Assembly (NCBI GenBank): GCA_933228895.1 | Contig: OW121855.1 | Location: forward strand, 73,184,698-73,248,697 | Length of the DNA: 64,000 nucleotides | Source: Platycnemis pennipes | Lineage: Eukaryota; Arthropoda; Insecta; Odonata; Platycnemididae | Reading direction: 5' to 3' | Shown: in pieces, positions 22,976 to 34,124 of the stretch | Position numbering within the stretch: position 1 is the stretch's first letter | How the letters are laid out: each line of letters begins with the position of its first letter | The notes under the pieces: model-generated | What the model was told of the DNA's origin: nothing | Database searches by the model: none | Seen by the model: only the letters and a program-made list of their open reading frames with translations | Translations under genes and position numbers: made by a program

Positions 22976-23475
22976 TCTACATTACATAATACGTAGGCAA
23001 GCCACCAAAAAGGTGTGTGGCAGGGGGTGAATTCACACCAAACATGCATTACCTATCATACATAGAAAGGATTAGTAATTATATTCTAGTCTAAACTCCA
23101 CAATTTAAAAAAGAATAAATTGCACAGAAAACATGCAATAACATACTGTTAGTTGAGTTAGCTTAAGGTACTTATGCCAACATGCATCTACCTATGCCTA
23201 GCCAACCATTAATACGCTTGTATTCATACTATCGGATATATTTACAGCTTTTCATATCCCTAATTGTACGAGGAAAGAAGGACATTGTGAATCTATCAGT
23301 TTGGCAATCAATTTGTATAATGTTATGATCATGGTCCAGTCCACCTTAGTAAGTTGGGAGTTCGCAAAATATTTTTAACCCCATCAGTGAAAATATTGTC
23401 TACGGATTTAATTTAGAGATTGTCTAGATTTCAACCTACGGTCTGTCAATGATTGTCATCTAATAGATCGTTTAC
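22976..23475 (-). mobile_element. LINE-beta 3' region with ORF2 C-terminus
   Basis: This copy joins coding and non-coding parts. On the minus strand (from about 23400 down to 23190) a decayed frame reads LDHDHNIIQIDCQTDRF, then SFFPRTIRDMKSC. The SFFPRTIRDWN motif marks the C-terminus of the ORF2 protein in CR1/jockey-like LINEs. After a 3' UTR containing GCATGTTTTCTGTGCAATT the element ends at the hairpin (CCCCCTGCCACACACC, GGTGGCTTGCC) and a TAATGTAGATGAAT tail at 22976. RT and endonuclease are missing. Confidence 0.7.
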
Positions 23476-23559
23476 GCTAATATAGTTATAGTACTCAAAC
23501 TGCACTAAAACTACCCATGACATTAAAAGTTAATCCTACTGTCAACTCTAATACTTTTT

Positions 23560-23860
23560 CATTGCACAGCAAGCCGACCATTTTGAGTGCGGGCCTTCCA
23601 CCTGCCAGTGGCCCAATGTCGAGCCGAGGTCGATGTGCCGTCCACAGCCCCGGAACCACCAAACGCCGTCGCCCCTGTCCCCTTTCCTCCACCCCCACCT
23701 GTCCATCTACGGCGACTTTAAACTCCTCGCTTCGCGCCTCCATTCCCCTCAGTTTCTTTATTTTTTTAGATACCTTCCTCCTCCCCCTCGCCATGCCGCT
23801 ACCGCGTTCACTTCCGCCCGTCGAAAAACGGACTGTAGGAGCTTCTTTCCCATGTTTTAA
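23560..23860. other. C-rich patch with overlapping open frames
   Basis: The plus strand is C-rich and fairly CG-rich. Frames at 23517-23918 (+) and 23495-23794 (-) are low in complexity (Pro/Ser/Thr on plus, Arg/Gly on minus) and carry no domain. I do not call a gene. Confidence 0.3.
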
Positions 23861-23929
23861 GGTCTGTCCAATCTTTCGGACGGGAGTACACGAGATTGCG
23901 ACCTGTTGGTTCGAGTAGAATTTGTGTTA

Positions 23930-24045
23930 TTCTAGGGATCTATCCGTCTTACATACCTTAATCCGAAGACTATTTCATGCCGAATTAGAACCTGTGATTT
24001 TACGGTTGCTTGGCCGTTGCGTTACCGACCCGGCTTCCTAAGACA
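23930..24045 (-). mobile_element. SINE-B head fragment
   Basis: Minus strand: GGAAGCCGGGTCGGTAACGC then AACGGCCAAGCAACCGTAAA and the decayed B box GGTTCTAATTCGGC. Confidence 0.5.
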
Positions 24046-24201
24046 GCACAATGCCTTTCTGGTGGGTATTGCGTGCAGGAATTGATCACGCGAATTTCGC
24101 CTCCCCCTGTTCGGGTTTGCGTCAAAACGTAGTATTCCGTCAGAGTTCTGTATTCCGTCAGTCAGATGAGACGTTGAATGTAGAGCTTGGTCGTGTTTTC
24201 C

Positions 24202-24426
24202 TAAGGCCGTTTTACAAGGTACATTTTTTGTTCTATTTCTTGTATAAACTCTTGGATGAGGAAAATTGTACCGTGTGAAGCGGTAAATTTCGTGAACGCT
24301 TGTGCGAATGTCTGAATGACGGAACGGAAAATAGAACCTGTTCTAATTCCATTCAGAAAAACATAATTTCGTTCAGTTTCATACATTCGTTTGTACAAAA
24401 AATTGCACCGTGTAAAACTGCCTTAA
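24202..24426. mobile_element. TIR-1 non-autonomous element, 225 bp
   Basis: The ends are inverted repeats: TAAGGCCGTTTTACAAGGTA at the left and, read from the other strand, TTAAGGCAGTTTTACACGGT at the right. The similarity continues through ATTTTTTG (about 28 bp). The centre holds GAACCTGTTCTAATTC, which also occurs in slightly altered form in the longer relative at 34592-35329. TAA/TTAA bases sit at both edges but do not give a clean duplication. No coding capacity: a MITE. Confidence 0.7.
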
Positions 24427-24707
24427 CAGTTAGCAAATGTTGGTTTTCTCTCCTTCCTTCCTTCGTCCTTCATACAATAATGCTATATACACCCAATTAG
24501 CAAACCTATCACTGGTTGAGTATTCGATGTGTATTACAATGATTTGTAGGGGATATATATGTGGAGTATAATGAAACATATATTATATTGTAGGTGCAAA
24601 TAACCTAAGCTGTATCTCGCTTATCATAGCTGCAGCAGCGAACGATACGCTAAAAATTGTTCGTTTTTTGAGCGATTTGAAGCGGGCCTCTTATTTCAAA
24701 ACATTAC

Positions 24708-24870
24708 TTCGAATGCAGTTCTCCATCGGTCGACGGGCACGTTGAACCGCAGATCCCATGGAGTCGGTAATGGCGACACCGGGTTTCTGGCCACTCATCC
24801 TTGTTCCCTGAAAAATTCCTACCTCTACTCTTAACTATCCAACAATCCTAAATGGCGTACAAATTAGACG
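24708..24870 (+). mobile_element. SINE-A 3' fragment
   Basis: AATGCAGTTCTCCATCGGTC, GGCGACACCGGGTTTCTGGC and TTGTTCCCTGAAAAATTCCT follow the SINE-A body; the head is missing. Confidence 0.6.
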
Positions 24871-24879
24871 TTAATCGTA

Positions 24880-25620
24880 GTAAGCTCTTCTCAGTTCACA
24901 ATCAGGTTGCGTCTGCTTATCGGAATCGATTCCGTGGTTCGATAACTTCTAATCGTCGTGTTCCAAATCTGTGTCGCCGTGCGTTGACGTCGATAGAATG
25001 TGGGTAACGCGTTTGTTGGTGTGTCCGTGAGTGCTCGAGTGCCCATACGGCTCTGGACAGTTAAATTGCGGGGTCGTCGACGAATTCGGGTTGCCCAACC
25101 AAGGTAGCGTCAATCTGTTCCAGGAAGTGAGGGATGAAGGCCTTTGTCACGCGGGGGAGGATGGGTGAGGGGCCACGGGGGCGATTTTGTAGCGCCGGTG
25201 ACTCATCAGTAGGTCGAGAGCTATTCACCGGAATGATTGACGCACGTCAGGTAGGGAGCATGCCATTAATTTCATTGTTCAAAAAAATGTTCACAATCTG
25301 CGACGCCGGAGTTTTATGCCCGCTGCTATTTTGCATTGTATTTGCCGCGCACTCTCGGTTGCCTGGCTGCAGGGTGTACTTTCGTACCAAATATAATGTG
25401 CTCACAGCGGCTTGACCCATCTACGCCGGTGCGAATGTCACGAAGCGGCGCTAATTGTTTTTTGGAGACCGTTTCCTCTCCGTTTTGGCGTGACTTGGGG
25501 CCGTGTTCTTCCCAGGCACGTTTCAAAGAAAACCTTGACTCATATTCGGCTATTCGGGTCTCGTCACTTAGTGGGTTGATAAAATATTATGTGCGAGACC
25601 GTTGTGAGTGACGTGATTAA
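24880..25620. promoter_or_regulatory. CpG-rich island
   Basis: CG-dense DNA with several short open frames on both strands (for example 25134-25415 plus, 25326-25526 minus), none with a motif. Possible regulatory island. Confidence 0.22.
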
Positions 25621-25909
25621 CGTCGAAAAACTGTGAGTAAATACAGCGTAATATGTAGCGTAGCTGTTTGTAATTGCTTGCCCTTAAAAGTAACAGGAAG
25701 ACTGGTGTTAGGTAGGAGAAGTAGCGTTTTTAAAATGAGGAAATAATGTAGCACATTCCGCTAGATTCTGTAAATATTTCCCCCAAAGGTCGTGGGTTTA
25801 CGTCCTGTCTCTGACATGGGTGTTGTATTAGGATTTTAATTTATTCTTACTATCTTCAGTTTCTTAGGATTGACGGCGAGTTTGGACGGTGCAATAGGAC
25901 TTTTCTCGA

Positions 25910-26000
25910 AGTAGCAGGTCGATGTGGTGTCTGGGATACTAGTATCGCATCCCGAGGGCCTGGGTTCGAATTCTAGTTGTGGCAGAGACATTTTTGTGCA
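25910..26000 (+). mobile_element. SINE-A head fragment
   Basis: GGTCGATGTGGTGTCTGGGA, ATCGCATCCCGAGGGCCTGG and B box GGTTCGAATTCTAG match the SINE-A head. The element ends near 26000. Confidence 0.6.
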
Positions 26001-26489
26001 ACAACTAAGATCGTATAGGCCAGTCACTGCACAATGTACAAAATATAACATTCAAAAGTTTTACATCTAAAAGTTCACTCAAAGAAGCCCGGGAAGCCTA
26101 GTCTACATTACACATCGTAATTACCTCGTAGGCAACTATTTAATCTATTATTGTCTCTTATTGTAAGTGGAAAATGAAACTTCAAACTTCTCTATCTTTC
26201 TATTTCTCTAAAATTTTGTGTTTATGAGCTAGCCTGCCATAGTAAGCTATGGATTTTAAGATATTTTTGACATTTCTGAAATTCCGTCTACAATGTCTAC
26301 CGGTTATTTGATCCGTATTTATTTCTAATTATGGTTACCGACTTATTTCTTTTAAAAATTTTGTCACACTGCCAATCATACAAACTCCGGTTACTCTTGC
26401 GTGAGGTTATGAAAACATCTTAACCAGCGTACCCACGATAATATTAATGGCCTGGTGATTGTATTGGCTTACTTCTTAGAAAATAATTC
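26001..26489. other. AT-rich, nothing recognised
   Basis: No motif, repeat or coding signal seen. Confidence 0.4.
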
Positions 26490-26860
26490 GCTCTTCCCTT
26501 GATCGATCGAGGACTGAGCTATTTCAGAGAGAGGGGAGTTGTTTGAGGGCAGTGACGGCAACGAGAGAACGGCGCTGTTTTCACCCCTGTGGGGCAAGCG
26601 TTCCCTTTCAGCGATTTTCATTTCTTCGTTCACTCGGGTGCAGTGAACTCGCTGGGGTGACAGCTTCACCTGTCGGTCCGCGCTGTCGCGTACGGGGGAG
26701 AGAGCGCAGTCATCGGTGACAGTGGGAAAAACTTAGCGGCCCGGGTTAATGAGGGCGGACGGGCGTTATCAGTGCACCTCGGGTCGACACGTATGTTTTG
26801 AGGTGAAAGTGCTCTCCCCAGGACTTGCCTCGCAGCCGAGCGCCTTAGAGATGGAACGTT
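26490..26860. promoter_or_regulatory. CpG-rich patch
   Basis: CG-enriched sequence (for example CGGACGGGCG near 26755) directly before a LINE-beta insertion. A 66-residue frame at 26749-26949 (+) runs into the LINE-beta end and so is not a gene as it stands. Confidence 0.2.
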
Positions 26861-26925
26861 GGCTTTCAGAAGAAGAAGAAAAAGGAGGGAGATTGAGAAG
26901 TTATGTTAACTCCACCTCTTTCTCT

Positions 26926-27425
26926 ATGCATCTTCATAATACCCTGTAAGCCTACATGAAGGTGTGTGGCAGGGTTGAGCTCACGGCAAGCATGCATTAA
27001 ATATGATGCTTAAAAATGATTAGTCACTATATTCCCGTCGAAACATAACATTTAAAAAAAAAGATTAAAATAGCAAGGCAGGCATGCACAAACATACTGT
27101 TAGTTGGGTTAACTAAAGTCCTTATACCAACGTGCAACTATCTATGCTATCCATTGATACACTTGAATTTATATACTTTTGAATACATTTACAACTATTC
27201 ACATCCCTGACTGTACGCGGAAAGAAAGACAATTTTAAACTGTCGGTTCGGCAGTCAATATCTGTAGTTTTATGTTCATGGTCCAGTCTACCATAGTAAG
27301 CCGGAGTTTGCCAACTGTTTTTAACGGTATCATTGAAAATATTGTCTTGAAATTTATTTAATAGATGGTCTACATTTCAACTTACAGTCTGATAAAGATT
27401 CCCACTTTAGTTATCTATTAGACAG
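26926..27425 (-). mobile_element. LINE-beta 3' region with ORF2 C-terminus
   Basis: Minus strand: SLTYYGRLDHEHKTTDIDCR then SLKLSFFPRTVRDVNSCKC, a clear LINE ORF2 C-terminal signature. It is followed by a 3' UTR with GTTTGTGCATGCCTGCC and the terminal hairpin (CCCTGCCACACACC, GCTTACAGGGTATTATG) ending at 26926. It is colinear with 22976-23475 over its whole length, about 500 bp, which gives the extent of the conserved 3' part. Confidence 0.72.
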
Positions 27426-27618
27426 ATCTATATTTACGTATTCTACAAAATTAATGCATGCCTGGTGGTACTTATGACTTCAAATCACCGAGTTTTACGA
27501 TAAATTTTCATGACATTATCTATATTATATAATGAAATAATTTCACGTTCACCTCGGAATTCTTATGAACGCAACATCATTACTTACGATACTACAACTC
27601 GGAATTACGTATTTACAA

Positions 27619-27793
27619 GCCGGCCGTGGTTGACAGGTCGTTATTGCGCTGGTTTTGGCAACCAAATTTCGCGGGTTATGATTCAGCCCGGTATGGATGT
27701 TGTGTTTGTCCTGGAACAATGATCTTATGTCAGACGGTACGATATAACCTTAGCCGGTGGAACACCTAAAACCAAAGACTACTACTACGTTGC
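27619..27793 (+). mobile_element. SINE-B, full length
   Basis: GCCGGCCGTGGTTGACAGGT, GCAACCAAATTTCGCGGGTT (decayed B box), CCGGTATGGATGTTGTGTTT and then CGATATAACCTTAGCCGGTG, AACACCTAAAACCAAAGACT and ACTACTAC. This gives the clearest 3' half of the family. Confidence 0.8.
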
Positions 27794-28236
27794 AACAAGT
27801 ATGAAACAGAACCAATAAATAAAAAGATGAAGTGGATAGAAAACTGGGAGAGTAAAATTTAGATTTTTCAGAGTTAAGGTCCAGCCTCGTTTTATTCCGG
27901 GGTCCTGTATTCCCCGGAAATCACTTGACCAGCCCACCATTGCTTTCATGATTCTGATTCAGTGCTCTCAGTCATCTCTGAACGACGGTATCTGTCTAGC
28001 CTCCCGCGTGAATGATTGGCCTGGGAATGGGTGCATCGTCGCTGCGGTGAAAGTTCTTTATTCGCTGGCAGGTCGGAGTCAAATTAGTTTCAAGCACTGT
28101 GTGTGATTAAAACGACAAACTGCGGCGTGTAAGGTAGACCCAGTTGGGAAAATTAAAACTGCAACCGGACGATAACAGGGAACTGCATGTACCTACATGC
28201 CTATTCTGGGCAAACATCCAGTAGTTGATATAAAGT
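27794..28236. other. Nothing recognised
   Basis: No motif or shared repeat seen. Confidence 0.4.
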
Positions 28237-28488
28237 GGGGATCAGGTTGGTGTGGTGGCCCTAGCGCCGACTTTCCATGTGAGGTCAAGGGTTCGTATCC
28301 CGGCAGAAGCAGACATTTTTATGGGGAAATAGGAATTTAAACCCTGGACCCCTTGATACCTTTCGTTAAGATCAGGCTGATTCTGATGCCGGGTATTGCT
28401 TCCTGAAAAAGTTCAACCTCTGCCCTATTCCTTGTTTTATGGCCCCAATGACCTCCACTGTCAGCCGCCTACCCCTAATAACTAATTA
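28237..28488 (+). mobile_element. SINE-A, internally shortened
   Basis: Head GGGGATCAGGTTGGTGTGGT, B box GGTTCGTATCCCGGC, core CTTTCGTTAAGATCAGGCTG, tail AATGACCTCCACTGTCAGCC then GCCTACCCCTAATAACTAA. The part containing the CCGTCCGTCGGATGGGACG block is deleted. Confidence 0.75.
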
Positions 28489-29178
28489 AATTACTGGTGC
28501 AAATCTGTTTCCGCTGGCGTAAGTAATAACCCTGTGTCTTTTACGACTTAGAGAGTTCTTTTCCTCTCGTATTAAAATTCAAGAACTTTGTATTTCTCCT
28601 TATATGTTAGTAAGAAGCTCAAAGTAATTCATTAAGTGGTGCCCTTAAATTTTTATGATAAAGCAAATATTTTTCGCGTGGTCGCTTGACATGGAAATGG
28701 CGTCGGTCGGGTTTATTCATATCAGTATTTTATCATTCAAGCATCGTTTGCATCTGCAATTAAATGGCATTTATTCAGTTTACATACTGCTAATATCTTT
28801 TGTTCCTCTAAACCTGGAGAGTGTTGAGTGCCCCAATCTCGCAGCATGGGGAAAATTAGGCGTCTTAATGATTTCTTAATGTGTTTGTTATTTTATACCT
28901 GAGGAAATTGACACATTTTTTAGTGTGGGAAATGCCTTAAATGTCTAGCTGTAATATCAAATCCTACAGTGGGAAACAGCCCCTGTGCAATTTCATGTAT
29001 AATCCATGTTATTTTCTCAATTTTTTTCTCTACGCGAATAAGAAGATAGGAAAATTATACTTTAACTCTCGTTGTCTTTATTTAATATACGGTAAGACCA
29101 TTGGCATTAATTCGCGTTTTTCGGATAATGGTATGAACTCTTGTTGTATGTACCACATTCAGATCACTCTCTCCCCTA
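28489..29178. other. AT-rich, nothing recognised
   Basis: Frames at 28655-28879 and 28941-29198 (+) lack motifs. Confidence 0.4.
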
Positions 29179-29408
29179 ATCCACACTTGTGCCTTTAAGG
29201 GTGTGGATGGTACTACACGTCCATAATGCCCTCCGTCGAAATGCGACGTTAAAGCGTGTACTCTTTTAGCGCTTTTCTTTAAGGCCTGGCGGATGCCGAC
29301 CTCTGATATCTCATCACCGTTCCTTCAGATCACAAATTCGTTGACTCTACCAAATGTCCTACCTTTAATAGCGCCAGTTGCTTTAGTTTTCGGCCGCTTC
29401 CCTGTGAT
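29179..29408 (+). mobile_element. SINE-A 3' fragment
   Basis: AATGCCCTCCGTCGAAATGC, GACGTTAAAGCGTG, TGGCGGATGCCGACCTCTGA and TCGGCCGCTTCCCTGTGATT match the SINE-A body and tail. Confidence 0.55.
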
Positions 29409-29424
29409 TAAAAGTACAATTTCT

Positions 29425-29775
29425 GGGGGTCGGGTTGGTGTGGAGGATAGAATGCTATCTTCTCATTCTAAGGGCCTGGATGCGAGTCCGGACTGTGGCA
29501 GAGGTTTTTTATCGGTCAGTGGTCCTTACTCGACTGTTGTGTGGAGAGCATTTGAAGTTTAGCACCCCGTCCGTCGCCTGGAACGTTAAACCATGGGTCC
29601 CTTGGCGCTTTGCTTCAAGAGTAGTGTAATGCCAAAGCCGGATTTCTCTCCCCCGTACTTAATACTGACATTTTTGTTTCAATGTCGCCCCAGATAAGAC
29701 CTGTTACTATTATTATTCCCTGAAAAATTCCTTTACCTAATATCCACCCCAACCTTAGGGGCGTAAATGATATCA
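29425..29775 (+). mobile_element. SINE-A with a short internal insertion
   Basis: Head GTCGGGTTGGTGTGGAGGAT, body CCGTCCGTCGCCTGGAACGT, core CAAGAGTAGTGTAATGCC. A piece of about 60 bp that the other copies lack (29662-29722) precedes CCCTGAAAAATTCC and the tail. Confidence 0.75.
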
Positions 29776-32015
29776 AATATCGGCATCTCGGTCATATACA
29801 GCGCGTAAAACCACTGTCATTCATTCCTGTAATTCCTTACTTCCCTGACGATTGCTGTAAGTCATGCTCCTTCCAACTGCGTAATTAAATGCCTGGCGTA
29901 GAACTGCATCAACTTTGGTGTCCCCTTGGTCCCGCGAAAGTCCGTGGTGTTCGGTGGATCGGGGCCAAAGTGGAAGAGTGTTCACGGTCACTGACTCTCC
30001 TTCCGTCCGCTGGTGCAAGTTCCCGGTGCACGGCGTGCAGTTCGCCCATCCCGACTGCTCTGCACCATTTTCCGTGCTCAGCGAGCAGAAAAAAATGGTT
30101 TATTATCTTGAACTGGGGCGCGCGAATAAAAATGCGGGAGGCTTTTATTGCTTTCGTGGGATACGACGGCGAGTAATTCGCAAGTACTCTGATGGACTTT
30201 CTCGTTTGGCTCTGGAGGGAAAGTAATTTGCGTTGGAAAAGCTGACATTTTTTTCTGTTTTTAATGGTTGCAATCAAGTGGTAAGTGCATGTTCTGTTTT
30301 TCGTTTGAAGATGGTTTTCTCCCTTCCTGTCATTTAGCGTGGGGAAAGTCCATAATTTTACTCCAGCGAATGCTGGTCTTTCGCGCGTTTACTCCAGTCC
30401 ACTCCGCCCTGAATGCCCTGTGAGCCGTTGCACTTCTTCTTTGGCACTGTTTTCAGGCTTGTAGTCTGATTCGGTTCCGTATTCTATAGCGCTCCCAAAG
30501 AGTACCTACCGTTCATCGTGTTAAATCCACGTTTCATTTGCTGAGAACAACTTATATGGTGTTTAGTTGTGAATGCGTACTTCCGCGATTAGATTCAGCC
30601 TTTTAACAATACATACAGATAAGAATTATTTCTTGAAAGATCTTGCCAGAACTGTTGAGGATCATGTAGTGCTTAGGGTATGGAAGATCCGAAGGTCTGT
30701 CTTGTTGGTATGTGAATATAAGCTTGAAGGTCTGGTATACTATTTTAGTATACAGGGACCATCAAAAATCTGTGTCCAATGTTCCGTCTTCTTTTCAAAG
30801 TTTTAAGAAGAATATTTTCTCCCACTCTTCTTATGACTCATTTATTACTCACTCGGTTGAACCATTTTGCTTCATCATTCCTCTGTGGCATCACATTGCG
30901 TCATGCATCACATCAGCCTTGACTTCTCTGCTGTTATCGTTCCCTCCTCTCTGGCTGGTAGAAGCATGCTTCAGATGTATTTTCCAGTCAAGAGGATCCT
31001 TATCCTCGCTTGTATTTATAGCCGTAAGACGATTATTCTTGTGGTAGAATTCCCTTTTCGCCTGATCCATTCTACTGACTATTTACTGACTTTTACCTAT
31101 CTTTAACATCTTCTAGTTATAACGAGTCAAATCGCGTCTTGGCCTTTTGTATTTTACTGCGTACCTTTTTACAGTATGCCTACATATTTTTGCTTCCGTA
31201 TTTCTATTTTTAGCCTTATATTCGATGGCAGGAGTCATGGTAAATTTTGCCAATTGCCTATTTGATTGAAAATGTACATTTTAAATCAAGAAATGCTGGC
31301 TAATCTCGAACTCTATTGCGATCGAAATGGGAATATCCACAATGCGTCTCCCAGATATAAACAATGAACATTTCGCTCGGCTACTAGACTCTTTACTCGC
31401 CTCCTCCTCGCGACGAGGTTGATTTCAAAATCGCGGTCTATCTCTCAAAATAAGACCGGATGGGATGCTTCCAATGAATCTGACTCATATGCTCTGCGTC
31501 ACCCGGAGCCATTGCATAAAGATGACATTGGTGGTCGTCTTAGGTCGTATTGAACACGAGGTTGGTTTTGAATTCTTGATTTGAAACGAAGGAGAAATCC
31601 CCTCGTTTTAATTATACTATTTCGAAGCACTCATTTCACTGATAACCCAGTCATGGATGTTGATACATTAATGTGAAAAGATGCATTTTATTCGGCTAAT
31701 ATATATGCTTTATTATAACATTACTCAGCCGATGCTGTTCCATTTAGCCTCCATTGGCCTTTTTTCACAGATAACATAAGTTTATGGCAATTAAAACGAA
31801 GAGTTGACACTACAATGTTCTTAGATATTTTATTTCCTGCACATTGGAGCACACCTTACCGGTTTTTGTAAACACTACGTGATACTTAGGATGTCAATAC
31901 CTTTTTTTTACCCATCGCCATTCTCTTTCCAATCGGTCAACAATTTTAACGTAATGCGTGATTTGGGGAGAGTTATTACCCAAGGGAGGATTTTTCTTGA
32001 CGGAACTCGAGAAGG
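29776..32015. other. Nothing recognised
   Basis: A CG-richer patch lies at 29880-30180 with short overlapping frames. The rest is AT-rich. No domain, RNA gene or shared repeat was found in 2.2 kb. Confidence 0.35.
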
Positions 32016-32390
32016 AGATTGGAATGGTGTGGTAAATAAAGCACTGGCCTACCATCCCAAGGGACTGAGTTTGAATCCCGATTTCGGCAGAGATGATCCT
32101 TCGATACACACCCTGCCACACACCCTCGCGGTGGCTTGCTGGGTATCGCGTAGATGTACACCGGACCCTCGCTGGGAGCTGTGTAGAACAACTCAACTTC
32201 ACCACTCCGCTGTCGGATGGGACTTAAAACTTTGGATCAATGGATTTTTGTTAAGAGTGGCCTAATGCCGACGCCGAATGACTCTAAAACAATTCCATTG
32301 CTCCCCGAAAAATCCCCACCTTTAGTTGAGCACCTACCATAAATGACGAAATTAACCTAAGCTGTCGGTAGCCTTCCTCGAATAACGAAT
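32016..32390 (+). mobile_element. SINE-A carrying a LINE-beta fragment
   Basis: Head AGATTGGAATGGTGTGGTAA, B box GTTTGAATCCCGATTTCGGC, then foreign DNA (32099-32162). The SINE body resumes with CGCTGTCGGATGGGACTTAA, core GTTAAGAGTGGCCTAATGCC and tail AACCTAAGCTGTCGGTAGCC. Confidence 0.75.
32099..32162 (+). mobile_element. LINE-beta 3' terminus nested in SINE-A
   Basis: ACACCCTGCCACACACCCTC, GCGGTGGCTTGCTGGGTATC and GCGTAGATGTAC are the terminal hairpin and tail of LINE-beta in sense orientation. Confidence 0.65.
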
Positions 32391-32733
32391 CATTGATTAT
32401 TTCTCTTTTGATGGATGCTTAAGTGAAGGAATGGCCTCGCCTTTAGCGATCTATCTTCCTTTAAAGATGTTCCTCTATAAATTAAAGTTCTCTTTTGCTG
32501 TTCTTTTTGGCCCTAGTCAGAAAAAATCTCTAACTACTGTCACCAGTGTAACTCTACCTTTTTGCGGTACTTTTAGGAAAATAGCTCTCCATTTATATAG
32601 GTTTAAATGAGGCTAAATGCCAATTATGGAAGATGATGAAATGATGACGATCTCATTTTGTGGAATATTACTATAATTGGATGTATGATCGCGTCTTGGA
32701 GAATTTCCGCTCAATTTATTAACTGTTAGGATT

Positions 32734-32824
32734 GCACAACTGGTCTCGGCAGTTTTGATATCATCAGGTACAATAAAATATTCATTGTACCCGATGATGG
32801 CGTAACAGCCGAATCCGGTTGTGC
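32734..32824. repeat. Fold-back element, arms about 41 bp
   Basis: The left arm runs from GCACAACTGGTCTCGGC to CATCAGGTACAAT; the right arm runs from ATTGTACCCGATGATGG to GCCGAATCCGGTTGTGC. The arms pair over about 41 bp with some mismatches, around an 8-nt loop. No ORF. Confidence 0.7.
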
Positions 32825-33149
32825 TACTTCATATTCTAATTTTATTTTTGGGACTTACTGGACATGTTCATGTATCGAATCGTGAGCGAGGTAACTAGAA
32901 CGTTAGCTGTCGGTCCCATCTCCGAAAACATGTCTCCCACCATCAGTCTGCATTATTTCCTTTTATCTTTTTATTTACGAAAGTTAGAGTAGTAAACGGG
33001 TTTTGGATAGATCCTTTATTAGTCTTCATTCATTGAATTCTTCTGTTCAATTCGTTGCCATTTTCATTGTGAATATCTCCTTGCAGTAAACTGCGCAGTA
33101 ACAAGCCGCGTTTATAACGGCTTTAAAGGCAAGTTGACTCGGTGGGAGT

Positions 33150-33720
33150 AGTGTGATGATCAACCCTGGCTCCACTCCACTCCTTTCTCTCCCACCCCAC
33201 CTACCCTTTTCCCTTCTCTACCCCATCCCACCTCTTGGGCTTCATTCATCCCGTCTGGCCAGGCAAATACACCCACGCGCGCCTCCTCTCTCGTAGTTCT
33301 CCCCCACTTCCATTTCCCCTAACCCTGTCCAACCCTCCCACCCCCACCAATCCTCTCTCTTCCATTTCCGCCGTTCTCGCCCTTTTCCGACTCCATTTCC
33401 TCCTTCCAATCTTTTCTTCCCCACTCTCTGTCTCTCCCACCCTCTCTCATCCCCTCGAAGTGTTCGTGTGAGAGTTCACTTCCTCTCTCTCCTTCCCAGC
33501 GCTCGTCCCATCTTTTCATACCGCGGGAAGGCCTTTGCAATAGCCCTCCTTCCCCGGTTCCCAACCCCTTCGTCCCGTCCGCGCTGTTTTCCTGATTTCC
33601 TCACCGCGACCTCCCCCGCTCGCCTCTCCGTACCCCTCTGCTTCCCTCGCCGCCCCCGTTTTCAATCCCGTCCGCCCCAAGGTTGTGGAAGCGTCTCCGG
33701 ATCCGCGATTTAAATTTTAC
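33150..33720. other. Strand-asymmetric pyrimidine-rich tract
   Basis: The plus strand is dominated by C and T with few purines, especially 33170-33480, passing into CG-richer DNA by 33720. The frames on both strands are low-complexity (Ser/Pro/Leu on plus, Arg/Gly/Glu on minus) and are not called as genes. Confidence 0.5.
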
Positions 33721-34124
33721 GTATCCGCAAGTACCCTTCGCATGATTTCCTCCCAGGTAGGGTGAGGTCCATTAAGGGTTATAGGTATAGCTGGGTCGAT
33801 AATTGGGCACTGTGCCCTAAAACACTGGTATCTTTATACGCAAGAGATATATTAACCTCTATGTAATGACTGCTTCTCCCCCATTACCGTGAGACATTTC
33901 CGGACGGAGCGTGTGAAGTATCAGGATGTACGTTAGAGGATAAATATCTATGAAGACGTGGGCTGAGGGACAACCTGGAGGCCGTAAACTTAAGTGTTAA
34001 TATTTTTTTGCACTCGACATAAGACTTTTTAGTGAGCTCTAATTTTGGCATGTTAAAATCTTCCGATTGTGATTAGCTGCATGAGTGTGTAACTCGCTAA
34101 AAAACTTAGTGTGAGAGGTAGAAG
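33721..34124. other. Nothing recognised
   Basis: No motif or repeat seen. Confidence 0.4.
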
